DNA from: Psychrobacter pacificensis
GTDB lineage: Bacteria > Pseudomonadota > Gammaproteobacteria > Pseudomonadales > Moraxellaceae
Direction: 5' to 3'
DNA: 64,000 nt
NCBI RefSeq assembly: GCF_900101915.1
Contig: NZ_FNAL01000007.1
Span: forward strand, 1-64,000
Shown: piece by piece, positions 56,766 to 64,000 of the stretch
How the letters are laid out: every line of letters begins with the position of its first letter
Numbering within the stretch: the first letter of the stretch is position 1
The notes under the pieces: model-generated
What the model was told of the DNA's origin: nothing
Seen by the model: the letters and a program-made list of their open reading frames with translations, nothing else
Databases searched by the model: none
Position numbers and translations under genes: made by a program

Positions 56766-57590
56766 ATGACCAGAATTGAAAGCACCTTTGAAACTTTAAA
56801 ATCACAAAATAAAAAAGCCCTGATTCCTTATGTCATGGCAGGCGATCCTAATCCTGCAACCACTGTCGGTCTATTGCACGATTTAGTGAAGCACGGTGCA
56901 GATATGATCGAAGTCGGTCTGCCGTTCTCTGACCCGATGGCAGATGGTCCAGTCGTATCGCTGGCAGGTGAGCGTGCCTTAGCCGCAGGTACGAGCACAC
57001 GTGACACGCTAAAGATGGTGGCAGAGTTTCGCCAAACCGACACGCAAACGCCAATCATCTTAATGGGTTATCTCAATCCTGTAGAGATTATCGGCTATGA
57101 CAATTTTGTCACGCTATGCGAGCAGTCAGGCGTTGATGGCCTACTAATGGTAGATTTGCCACCAGCAGAGGCGGGTAGCTTTACGCAGCATTTGACCGAC
57201 CATTCGATGAATGAGATTTTCTTGCTGTCGCCGACCACTTTGCCTGAGCGCCGCGAGCAAGTATTGACCCATTGCGGTGGTTATATTTACTATGTATCGC
57301 TAAAAGGCGTGACGGGTTCAGCCACGCTCGATACCGATGATGTGGCGACGCAAGTGCAAGCGATCAAAGCAGAGACAGACCTGCCTGTGTGTGTAGGCTT
57401 CGGTATCCGTGATGGCGCTTCTGCAAAAGCAATTGGTACTCATGCGGATGGCGTTATCGTGGGTAGTGCATTGGTACAGAATTTTGCAGATATTGATGCC
57501 AATGATACCGCGGCTGTGGCCAAGGCTCAGCAAAACATCATGGCAAAAATGGATGAGCTGCGTGCAGCATTAGACAGTCTGAGTGCTTAA
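56766..57590 (+). CDS. trpA: Tryptophan synthase alpha chain
   Basis: A 274-residue TIM-barrel subunit that cleaves indole-3-glycerol phosphate and channels indole to TrpB. The catalytic Glu is in MIEVGLPFSDPMADGPV and the catalytic Asp in VDGLLMVDLPPAE. PVCVGFGIRDGASA and GVIVGSALVQ form the phosphate site. The length matches E. coli TrpA (268). AAGAGACC precedes the ATG. It is the last trp gene here, and accD begins 454 bases later. Confidence 0.97.
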   Translation: MTRIESTFETLKSQNKKALIPYVMAGDPNPATTVGLLHDLVKHGADMIEVGLPFSDPMADGPVVSLAGERALAAGTSTRDTLKMVAEFRQTDTQTPIILMGYLNPVEIIGYDNFVTLCEQSGVDGLLMVDLPPAEAGSFTQHLTDHSMNEIFLLSPTTLPERREQVLTHCGGYIYYVSLKGVTGSATLDTDDVATQVQAIKAETDLPVCVGFGIRDGASAKAIGTHADGVIVGSALVQNFADIDANDTAAVAKAQQNIMAKMDELRAALDSLSA

Positions 57591-57790
57591 TATTCATTAT
57601 CCTAGTATCGCTTTTATTAATCTAACAGCGGCAAGATGTTTTAAGTATCTCATTGAGGCAATTTGATAAAGGTAATAGCTGGTTTGAAGGGGTTATTTTG
57701 AGTAGTTGTCCTTGAATCGCGAAGTTAAATAATGGGAATCAATGACTCAAAAACGTTACTGAAAGATGACGTTAAATGACTTTGCTAAAT

Positions 57791-57812
57791 TTAGTTTACG
57801 AGTGTAAACTAA
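57791..57812. promoter_or_regulatory. Operator-like perfect dyad upstream of accD
   Basis: TTAGTTTAC and GTAAACTAA are perfect 9-base inverted halves around GAGT. Size and symmetry are those of a TetR-family operator. It lies 233 bases upstream of accD and 200 bases after trpA; no TetR gene is nearby. Confidence 0.55.
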
Positions 57813-57862
57813 CATGACTATTATATGGCGTCTGATAGCCGTGATTTGTCAGTGACTAGTTT

Positions 57863-57900
57863 CAAAAAGCATCTGCCAAAAAGCATTTGCCAAAAAGTCT
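57863..57900. repeat. 14-base tandem repeat, about 2.5 copies
   Basis: CAAAAAGCATCTGC and CAAAAAGCATTTGC (13 of 14 identical) are followed by a partial third copy, CAAAAAGTCT. A 10-base direct repeat, CAACAAGCAC, follows at 57901 and 57920. Confidence 0.75.
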
Positions 57901-58044
57901 CAACAAGCACATCATCTATCAACAAGCACCTAACCAAATGATCGACACGTAAGATTGATACATTAGCGTGTCGCATAATTGCTCATGTTATGACTGGGTT
58001 TGACGCTTTGTTTAGACAACCATTAAACTCTCAATGACAAGCGA

Positions 58045-59019
58045 ATGAGCCAACTTGTCAATAAGCCTTTTATGATGGCAAATAATATGACTGATACAGC
58101 AACAAAACTCGATAATAATACTGCTAAAGCCGAGCCAAACAGCAACGCGGATAGGCAGTCATGGTTTAACCGTCCTATACCAGGTATCAAGCAGCAATTA
58201 ACTGCGCAATTGACCGCGGTAGAGACTGAACCGTCGACCAAATGCAGCAATTGTCATTCTGTGATTACCAACACCGCACTGATTTTTAACTGCTATGTGT
58301 GTCCGCACTGTGATCATCATTTACCGATGAGTGCTCGTGAGCGCTTAAATTGGTTGCTTGATCAAATAGACGGTGAGACAGGGCAAGAATTCACTGCCAA
58401 AGATCCGCTTAGCTTTGTGGATAGCAAGCCATATCCTGCGCGTATGAGCGAAGCACAAGAAAAAACGGGCGAGAGTGAAGCGCTGGTTGCCATGTACGGC
58501 AAGCTGCGTAACCTTGATATTGTCGCTTGTGCCTTTGATTTCCATTTTATGGGCGGCTCGATGGGTTCAGTGGTTGGCGATCGTTTTGTACAAGCCGCTG
58601 AAAGAGCGCTTGAGCAAAAAGTACCGTTAGTGTGCTTTGCTGCTTCTGGCGGTGCGCGTATGCAAGAAGGTCTGTTATCATTGATGCAAATGGCACGCAC
58701 GGCGGCAGCGATTGAACGTCTAAAAATCGCTGGTATTCCGTATATTGTGGTATTGACCAATCCTGTCTACGGCGGTGTGACTGCGTCATTGGCGATGCTG
58801 GGTGATATCCATCTGGCAGAACCAAAAGCGATGATTGGCTTCGCGGGTAAGCGTGTAATCGAGCAGACCGTGCGTGAGACGTTAGAAGAGCCGTTCCAGC
58901 GTGCAGAGTTCTTATTAGAGCATGGCGTCGTAGATGAAGTGGTGCATCGTCATCAACTGATTGATACGATCTATCGTTTGCTCGCAAAACTGTGCCACGT
59001 ACCTAATGTAGATGCTTAA
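58045..59019 (+). CDS. accD: Acetyl-CoA carboxylase carboxyltransferase beta subunit
   Basis: A 324-residue subunit that, with AccA, moves carboxyl from biotin to acetyl-CoA for fatty acid synthesis. The zinc ribbon is TKCSNCHSVI with CYVCPHCDHH. The crotonase-fold core has SFVDSKPYPARM, CFAASGGARMQEGLLSLMQM and PKAMIGFAGKRVIEQTVRE. The ATG at 58045 has a weak ribosome-binding site; in-frame ATGs at 58072 and 58087 are alternatives that would shorten only the unconserved leader. folC and a SPOR gene follow in the conserved accD-folC-dedD order. Confidence 0.96.
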   Translation: MSQLVNKPFMMANNMTDTATKLDNNTAKAEPNSNADRQSWFNRPIPGIKQQLTAQLTAVETEPSTKCSNCHSVITNTALIFNCYVCPHCDHHLPMSARERLNWLLDQIDGETGQEFTAKDPLSFVDSKPYPARMSEAQEKTGESEALVAMYGKLRNLDIVACAFDFHFMGGSMGSVVGDRFVQAAERALEQKVPLVCFAASGGARMQEGLLSLMQMARTAAAIERLKIAGIPYIVVLTNPVYGGVTASLAMLGDIHLAEPKAMIGFAGKRVIEQTVRETLEEPFQRAEFLLEHGVVDEVVHRHQLIDTIYRLLAKLCHVPNVDA

Positions 59020-59109
59020 TAAGATGTATGGCTCAGTATCATGAGTCAATTATTGAGTGCATAAACGCCTAGCCGCGTGCTAACATCTATTGCATATGCA
59101 AGACCCTCT

Positions 59110-59148
59110 AATAGCATTTATCGTCATTGCACGGTAAATGCTATTTTT
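59110..59148 (+). terminator. Terminator between accD and folC
   Basis: AATAGCATTTA and TAAATGCTATT are perfect 11-base halves around a 14-base loop, followed by TTTGG. It could reduce read-through from accD into folC. Confidence 0.75.
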
Positions 59149-59205
59149 GGTTTTAGCCAACACATATATTTCTATTTCTTATTAAATTTACTATAGGTTT
59201 TATCC

Positions 59206-60564
59206 ATGTCTGATCTTGTAGCGTCCAACTCTAGTAGCCCTAACGACAACGTTGGTTTGGTCAGCTTGACCGAATGGCTAAATTATATGCAGCAAATACA
59301 TGTGTCTGCGATAGATATGGGACTATCGCGTGTATTGCCTGTTGCCGAAGCGCTAGGAGTAGTAAAGTCAGCTAAAGATGACGCTTATGTCTTCACTGTG
59401 GCAGGCACCAATGGTAAAGGCTCTACGACCGCTGTTATCGCCGAAATGTGTAAAGCCGCAGGTTATAAGACGGCACTATATCAATCGCCGCACTTGAGCG
59501 TATTTAATGAGCGCGTGCGTATCAATGGCAAAATGGTCAGCGATGAGACGCTGATTGATGCTTTTAGCAAAGTCGAAGCAGCACGTTTAGAGTGCGATTT
59601 GACCTTGTCATTCTTTGAGATGACAACGCTGGCAGCATTACTCATATTTGCTGAGGCAGACTGTGATGTATGGGTGTTAGAAGTTGGATTAGGCGGACGG
59701 TTAGATGTGGTCAATATTATTGATCCTGATATGGCAGTGATTACTAATATTGGTATCGATCATGTCGACTGGCTCGGTGACAATGTTGAGGACATCGGTC
59801 GCGAGAAAGCAGGTATATTGCGACAAGGTATCTCTTTAGTTTATGGTGCTATTGAAATGCCATCTAGCGTGCAGCACGCTATCAATAATAAGCAAGCGAC
59901 TTGTTATCAAATTGGGCAAGATTTTAGCTACCGCGATATTGACTCAATGATTTGGCAATACAGTAATGCGGCAGTTACCTTGCAATTACCACGCCCTGCG
60001 CTATCCTTGACCAATACTGCTAATGCACTATCGGCGGTACTTGCAAGCCCGTTGAAAGTCGATATAAGTGCCATCGAGCAGGCATTGCAAACTGTCAAAC
60101 TGGCAGGGCGCTTTGATTATCGTGAAAGCCATCATCGTCATTGGTTGTTTGATGTGGCGCACAACGAGCAAGGTGTGGAATTTTTATTAGCGCAGTTATT
60201 GCCATTTTGGCATCAGCATTTGAGTAAACACGGCAGCCAATCTGATAGAGACCTTCCAAAAATCAAAATGTTGTTCTCTATGTTGGGTGATAAAGATATC
60301 GACAAAGTAGTACAACGTCTGACTCAAGCAGGCTTGCCGATTAGTGATTGGTTCATTGCTGAGATTGATTATCCTCGTGCCGCGAGTAACGAGCAGCTAC
60401 AAGGCGTCTTAACTCAATATGTGGATAGCGCCAACATATATCAATTCGATGGCTTGCATGCAGCGACGTATGCGGTAATAGCTGATAGTCAGCCACAAGA
60501 TCTAATCGTCGTATGTGGTTCGTTTCATACGATTGGCGAAGCGCTTGCTGCACTCGCCGTATGA
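59206..60564 (+). CDS. folC: Bifunctional folylpolyglutamate synthase / dihydrofolate synthase
   Basis: A 452-residue Mur-ligase-type enzyme that adds glutamate to dihydropteroate and to folates. The P-loop GTNGKGSTTAVIAEMC, the SPHLSVFNERVRINGK substrate loop, LEVGLGGRLDVVNI and ITNIGIDHVDWLGD are all present; FDVAHNEQGVEFLL begins the second domain. The length is slightly above E. coli FolC (422). It sits between accD and the SPOR gene as in most gamma-proteobacteria. The ribosome-binding site (ATAGG) is modest. Confidence 0.96.
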   Translation: MSDLVASNSSSPNDNVGLVSLTEWLNYMQQIHVSAIDMGLSRVLPVAEALGVVKSAKDDAYVFTVAGTNGKGSTTAVIAEMCKAAGYKTALYQSPHLSVFNERVRINGKMVSDETLIDAFSKVEAARLECDLTLSFFEMTTLAALLIFAEADCDVWVLEVGLGGRLDVVNIIDPDMAVITNIGIDHVDWLGDNVEDIGREKAGILRQGISLVYGAIEMPSSVQHAINNKQATCYQIGQDFSYRDIDSMIWQYSNAAVTLQLPRPALSLTNTANALSAVLASPLKVDISAIEQALQTVKLAGRFDYRESHHRHWLFDVAHNEQGVEFLLAQLLPFWHQHLSKHGSQSDRDLPKIKMLFSMLGDKDIDKVVQRLTQAGLPISDWFIAEIDYPRAASNEQLQGVLTQYVDSANIYQFDGLHAATYAVIADSQPQDLIVVCGSFHTIGEALAALAV

Positions 60565-60812
60565 TCATTTAAGTTAAAGTGGCGCCTGTTTAGTGTTAAT
60601 CTTAGTACTTGCCTGATAGCAGACAGCACGAAAAATATGCTTTATAATCAAAATGATTTGCAAGACTGGCATAAATGGGTCGGCATAGATTTTGAACACT
60701 GATGGCAGTAACTGGCGGTACGAGGTATTTATTAGCGCAATTATCTATATTGCTGTAAGACAGTCCCTGCGCCGCTCAATCAACCTTATCACCAACTAAG
60801 AGACGTAAACGG

Positions 60813-61955
60813 ATGAACTTTTCGAGACAAGCCTTATTGGGCATTGGGATGATTCTAGGCGGTAGCGTGATGTTATACGCCATGGTGCAGCAGATTAGCG
60901 AGAGCAACCAGCCACAGCCAACATCAGCGATGATAGAGAAACCAACGACCGAGCAAGAATCTCCGCAACCGCTAACGACTGACATTGAGACAGAAAAACG
61001 TATCCTTGCGCAAAAGCAAAAAGAACGTGCGGCTCGTGTTGCCGAGCAGGAGAGACGCGCACAGGAGTTTTTGACAGAACAAGAAGTGGCTGAAGCAGAA
61101 GCGTTGGCCAAAGCCCGTGCTGAAAGCCAGCAGTATGTCAAAAATATCGCGGCGACAAATGAACAGAGTGAGAGTTCAGAAGACGTAAAAGACACAGACA
61201 AAATTGTCAAAAGTAAGGAAGTGCAAGATGCTGAAAAATTGGTTAAGGCAGCCGATGATGCAGTGAATGAAGCCAAAGCAAAAAAGCAGGCGGAAGATGA
61301 GCAGCAACAAGCCAAAGCAAAACAAGAAAAAGCCGCTGCTGAAAAACTAGCAGAAAGTAAAAAAGAAGCAGAAGCGAAAAGACAAGCGGACGCTCAAGCT
61401 GCGGCCGAAAAAAAGAGAGAGGCAGCTGAAGCGGCTAAAAATGAACCACCAAAATCGCCCTCTGATTATCAAGTCAAAAAAGGCGATGGGCTGATTAAGC
61501 TTGCAAGACAGTACAATATGCCTGTCGAAGTCTTGGCTCAAGCAAATAACATCTCACCATCGACCTCATTACAGCTGGGTCAAAACATTACCATACCTTC
61601 GCGCAGTCAAGTGCAACGTCTGGAGCGAGAAGCCGCTGCTGCCGAAAAAGCGGCTGAGGCTAAGCGAGAGGCTCAGCAAAAGCTTCGTGAGGCTCGTCAA
61701 GAAGTCAAAGAAACCGATGCGAAAGGCAGCTTTGGGGTGCAAGTAGCGCTCGCAGATAATCAGGCCAAAGCGGATCAACTAGCGAAAAAATTCAAAGAGG
61801 CTGGATATCAAGTGAAGACCAGTCCGACCAGTCGCGGTGTACGCGTCATTGTTGGTCCTGAACGTGGAAAGGTCGCCGCATTGGCACTAAAAGATAAGAT
61901 CAATAGTGATTCTAACGTCAATACGACCGGTGCTTGGGTGCTTTACTGGCGTTAA
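60813..61955 (+). CDS. LysM and SPOR domain membrane protein (DedD position)
   Basis: A 380-residue bitopic protein. A single membrane helix at about 8-27 is followed by a long Ala/Lys/Glu/Gln-rich, coiled-coil-like segment (about 60-215). A LysM domain at about 218-266 (VKKGDGLIKLARQYNMPVEV) and a second charged helix precede the C-terminal SPOR domain (about 306-378: GSFGVQVALADNQAKADQLA and RVIVGPERGKVAALALKDKI). SPOR domains bind denuded glycans at the septum. It occupies the place of dedD in accD-folC-dedD, but has a LysM that E. coli DedD lacks; cvpA and purF do not follow. Confidence 0.9.
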   Translation: MNFSRQALLGIGMILGGSVMLYAMVQQISESNQPQPTSAMIEKPTTEQESPQPLTTDIETEKRILAQKQKERAARVAEQERRAQEFLTEQEVAEAEALAKARAESQQYVKNIAATNEQSESSEDVKDTDKIVKSKEVQDAEKLVKAADDAVNEAKAKKQAEDEQQQAKAKQEKAAAEKLAESKKEAEAKRQADAQAAAEKKREAAEAAKNEPPKSPSDYQVKKGDGLIKLARQYNMPVEVLAQANNISPSTSLQLGQNITIPSRSQVQRLEREAAAAEKAAEAKREAQQKLREARQEVKETDAKGSFGVQVALADNQAKADQLAKKFKEAGYQVKTSPTSRGVRVIVGPERGKVAALALKDKINSDSNVNTTGAWVLYWR

Positions 61956-62051
61956 GCTATAACTATAGACTCAGCGACTGTCTTCAGAGATTGATGAGTA
62001 GATAAGTGAGATATTTTCTTTAGTACTGACTTGAATTATTATTTAATGATC

Positions 62052-62081
62052 AAAACACGACATTCGCTGTCGTGTTTTTTG
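62052..62081 (+). terminator. Rho-independent terminator after LysM/SPOR gene
   Basis: AAACACGACA and TGTCGTGTTT are perfect 10-base halves around TTCGC, followed by a T-run. Confidence 0.92.
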
Positions 62082-62253
62082 TTTTATCGTTTGCCGATTG
62101 GCGCAAGCTTGGTTACGATGAGCACCATTTTTATTACTCATTTTTGTATAACCTGTCAGCCTATATAGGTTGCCCTGTGGTGATCAGCCGATCATTGACT
62201 CTTCAGAGTCTTGAACGCTAGCCGGTCACTGTTATATTGTATAAGGTAAAACC

Positions 62254-62784
62254 ATGTCATTTGGCGCTATATTTTTAATCTTGGCCGTTGGGTTTTTAGG
62301 GCTGATTACGTTACCAAAGCTATTGGCCAGACGTCCAGTCGCAGAGCCAGACCCAAAGCCTGTGCGCGGTGATGATCTCGCTATCTGGCCATTTGCCCCA
62401 ATGCCAATCATGACCGACACTGAAGTGATATTTTTTAATAAATTAAAAAATGCGCTGCCAGAGTATCATATCTTCGTGCAAGTTCAGCTGTCACGAATCA
62501 TTGAAGCCAATAGTGACGAGACATCCGAGCGCAGCTTTTGGTTCAATCGTATTTGCCGTCAGAGCGTTGATTATGTAATCGTGGATGTTGACGCTCAGAC
62601 CACGCTAGTTGCCATCGAGCTTGATGACTGGACACATAGCAGCAAAGCGCGGCAAAAGGCTGATGATAAAAAAGACAAAGCCCTGGCGAGTGCAGGCATC
62701 GCCATCGTTCGTTTTCACGCTGAGCGTATGCCTAGTGCCGATATGCTGAGATATGAGCTAATGCAGGTGATAGAGAGTTATTAA
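62254..62784 (+). CDS. DUF2726 protein, membrane-anchored nuclease-fold
   Basis: A 176-residue protein with an N-terminal membrane helix (about 4-22, GAIFLILAVGFLGLITLP) and a cytoplasmic DUF2726 domain. Conserved parts are FFNKLKNALPEYHIFVQVQL, RQSVDYVIVDVDAQTTLVAI followed by ELDDWTH, and KDKALASAGIAIVRFHAE. The D...ExD-type arrangement resembles Vsr/DUF559-like members of the PD-(D/E)XK fold. Function unknown. It is convergent with the DUF1853 gene, 62 bases between stops. Confidence 0.88.
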   Translation: MSFGAIFLILAVGFLGLITLPKLLARRPVAEPDPKPVRGDDLAIWPFAPMPIMTDTEVIFFNKLKNALPEYHIFVQVQLSRIIEANSDETSERSFWFNRICRQSVDYVIVDVDAQTTLVAIELDDWTHSSKARQKADDKKDKALASAGIAIVRFHAERMPSADMLRYELMQVIESY

Positions 62785-62846
62785 ATGGCTCACTAAGCTT
62801 CTTTGGTTGTTAAAATGAGACAGTTATTCAAACTATCTAGCTTAGA

Positions 62847-63830
62847 CTATTCTTTTATTTGGCTTAACTGCCTTGGATAAATGACAATCAGTCGCTCACC
62901 TTCGAAGTACAATCCTGTTCTGAGGTTTGGCGTGTCAGGGTAGGTAAGGGGCGGCTGAAACCGACCATAGCGGTCATAAAAGTCGCGCTTAGTGAACCAT
63001 TCAATATAATGCGCGGCTCGCAATGAAGTGGTGTCAATCGTCGCAAGAGCGGTTTTATCTCTCTTGTCACACCATTCATGTATCGGAAAGCTGGGTGTTA
63101 GCCAATGAGGCCAATCATAATCGCCAAGGTTGGTTGTGTTAATCGGTAAAAAGAATCGCCCTTTGATCACACCATAGCGCTTGTCTATTTTGACCTGCCC
63201 GTGATCTTCCGTATCTACCCAGACGGCTCGAAATTGCTTGGTTTGCATGTGCGTCATCTTACGCTGTAGATTATCATTGGAGTTAATCCCTACCCAGTTC
63301 ACAGGCTCAAAAGGTGCTGATCCCATAAAAAATTTAATGGCTAGTTCCCAATGCTCCACCAGATCCTCTTCATGATTATACAAAATCAAATCAAGCTCAC
63401 CGACAGTCTGCTTACCATTGTACAGCTGTACATTATTAGCTAGTGTCTCGTACGGATGCAGATTACGCGCAAACCCATCCTCTAACCAAAACGATAGTAG
63501 TCCCTCAAAATGAAAGCCCAATCGATTGGGACTAGGGCGTTTGAGTAAATAGCGGGTCAGCTCTTGATAGGCGGCAGTGGTGTCTAGCTCTGTTAATCGT
63601 TGCTCATACGCTTCAAACTGTGTTTGCCAAAATTGTGCACTATGCACAGCAACGGTATGTGTGCTCTGATGCGGTGCAAAGTCTAGCCACGTGGTCAAGA
63701 CATTAGGACATGCCAGTACATAAGCCAAATCGCGCACGTAGGGCCGGCGGAAACGCTCCCAAGGAGCATTATTTATGAGGCGATTATGTGTGGGCTGATT
63801 GATAGGATCGGACATAGGATAAACCATCAT
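62847..63830 (-). CDS. DUF1853 family protein
   Basis: A 327-residue soluble protein of the DUF1853 family: RPYVRDLAYVLACPNVL near the N-terminus, LGFHFEGLLSFWLED, TVGELDLILYNHEEDLVEHW and ELAIKFFMG, then GRFFLPIN. The ELD...E/K spacing (GELDLIL and WELAIKF) looks like a PD-(D/E)XK nuclease core; activity has not been shown for the family. The start could be the ATG at 63830 or one five codons later at 63815; neither has a clear ribosome-binding site. The last 170 bases of the window hold nothing I can name, apart from an A-run near 63975. Confidence 0.87.
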   Translation of the reverse strand: MMVYPMSDPINQPTHNRLINNAPWERFRRPYVRDLAYVLACPNVLTTWLDFAPHQSTHTVAVHSAQFWQTQFEAYEQRLTELDTTAAYQELTRYLLKRPSPNRLGFHFEGLLSFWLEDGFARNLHPYETLANNVQLYNGKQTVGELDLILYNHEEDLVEHWELAIKFFMGSAPFEPVNWVGINSNDNLQRKMTHMQTKQFRAVWVDTEDHGQVKIDKRYGVIKGRFFLPINTTNLGDYDWPHWLTPSFPIHEWCDKRDKTALATIDTTSLRAAHYIEWFTKRDFYDRYGRFQPPLTYPDTPNLRTGLYFEGERLIVIYPRQLSQIKE

Positions 63831-64000
63831 TGTGGTGAGGCATTTACCCTAACGGCTCGCTCTATAAAAGTCTATAGGACACGAGTATCGGCGATGGCAG
63901 TGCTAAGCTTTTTGGCTTCAAAATATGATATTAATGTGATGGATATGAATGTTGATAACAGTAAAATTTAGCACAAAAAAAAGCCAACCATTGAAAACAA

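Larger units (their letters stand above)
57591..58044. other. Intergenic region between trpA and accD
   Basis: 454 bases with no gene. It holds a perfect operator-like dyad at 57791-57812 and short direct repeats from 57863 to about 57930. No terminator for trpA was recognised. Confidence 0.6.

Noticed and set aside
60776..61315. 179-codon antisense ORF rich in Ser, Ala and Cys opposite the LysM/SPOR gene
   Set aside because: It mirrors the Ala/Glu/Lys-rich coil on the coding strand and has no independent signals.
63960..64000. Possible start of a terminator or gene at the window edge
   Set aside because: An A-run and AAGCCAACC could be half of a stem, but the other half would lie outside the window.

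Overview
The window looks like chromosomal backbone of a gamma-proteobacterium of the Moraxellaceae, most likely Psychrobacter. This is inferred from moderate GC with AT-rich intergenic spacers, a secreted family I lipase next to its steric foldase, the map-glnD-dapC block, the trpFBA-accD-folC-SPOR block and several lipoproteins typical of the family. No database search was possible. Almost everything is housekeeping. No prophage, transposase, integrase, toxin-antitoxin pair, CRISPR array or secretion island was seen.

Layout. 1-4370: 3' end of tuf, a Prx5-type peroxiredoxin, a RimI-like acetyltransferase, a MerR regulator, then aat and trxB. 4371-12900: ftsK, an amidase-signature enzyme, a DODA-type dioxygenase, rlmH and two membrane proteins. 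12900-19000: a PBP4-type DD-carboxypeptidase, a DEDDh exonuclease, a cNMP/CBS/DUF294 protein and dapC. 19200-23720: a membrane protein of unknown function, glnD and map. 24000-28640: lipase and foldase, a 43-residue lipoprotein, a META-domain lipoprotein and a TolB-like propeller lipoprotein. 28780-30040: a small accessory patch with a broken ORF, an overlapping ORF, a DUF2256 zinc protein and a nuclease-like protein. 30140-35090: a BASS transporter and metH. 35660-37260: two fasciclin lipoproteins with the relic of a third between them. 37480-46450: an AGCS symporter, a LemA/TPM cassette, a purine deaminase, a sirtuin, tRNA-Arg(CCG) and a c5-type cytochrome. 46750-54345: an ABC exporter pair (YadGH type), queF, proS, a DUF4230 protein and a photolyase. 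54545-63830: trpF, trpB, trpA, accD, folC, a LysM/SPOR protein, then convergent DUF2726 and DUF1853 genes.

Genes that work together: lipase with foldase; aat with trxB (stop codon abutting start codon); the ABC ATPase with its permease (ATGA overlap); trpF/B/A for the last steps of tryptophan synthesis; accD and folC for malonyl-CoA and folate. The LemA and two TPM proteins form a likely envelope set, although lemA carries its own terminator.

The features least explained by ordinary annotation are intergenic. They include a perfect 9+9 bp dyad upstream of accD, a Fur-box-like site upstream of the fasciclin genes, a 76-bp palindromic element that looks like a dispersed repeat, a 13-bp perfect inverted repeat upstream of the ABC operon, and two strong hairpins in the gap upstream of the AGCS symporter. 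There is also a structured leader with a strong Shine-Dalgarno sequence and a five-codon ORF upstream of the cytochrome gene, and hairpins before trpA and the deaminase. I found no convincing large undescribed system; these small elements and the 28.8-30.0 kb patch are the best leads.
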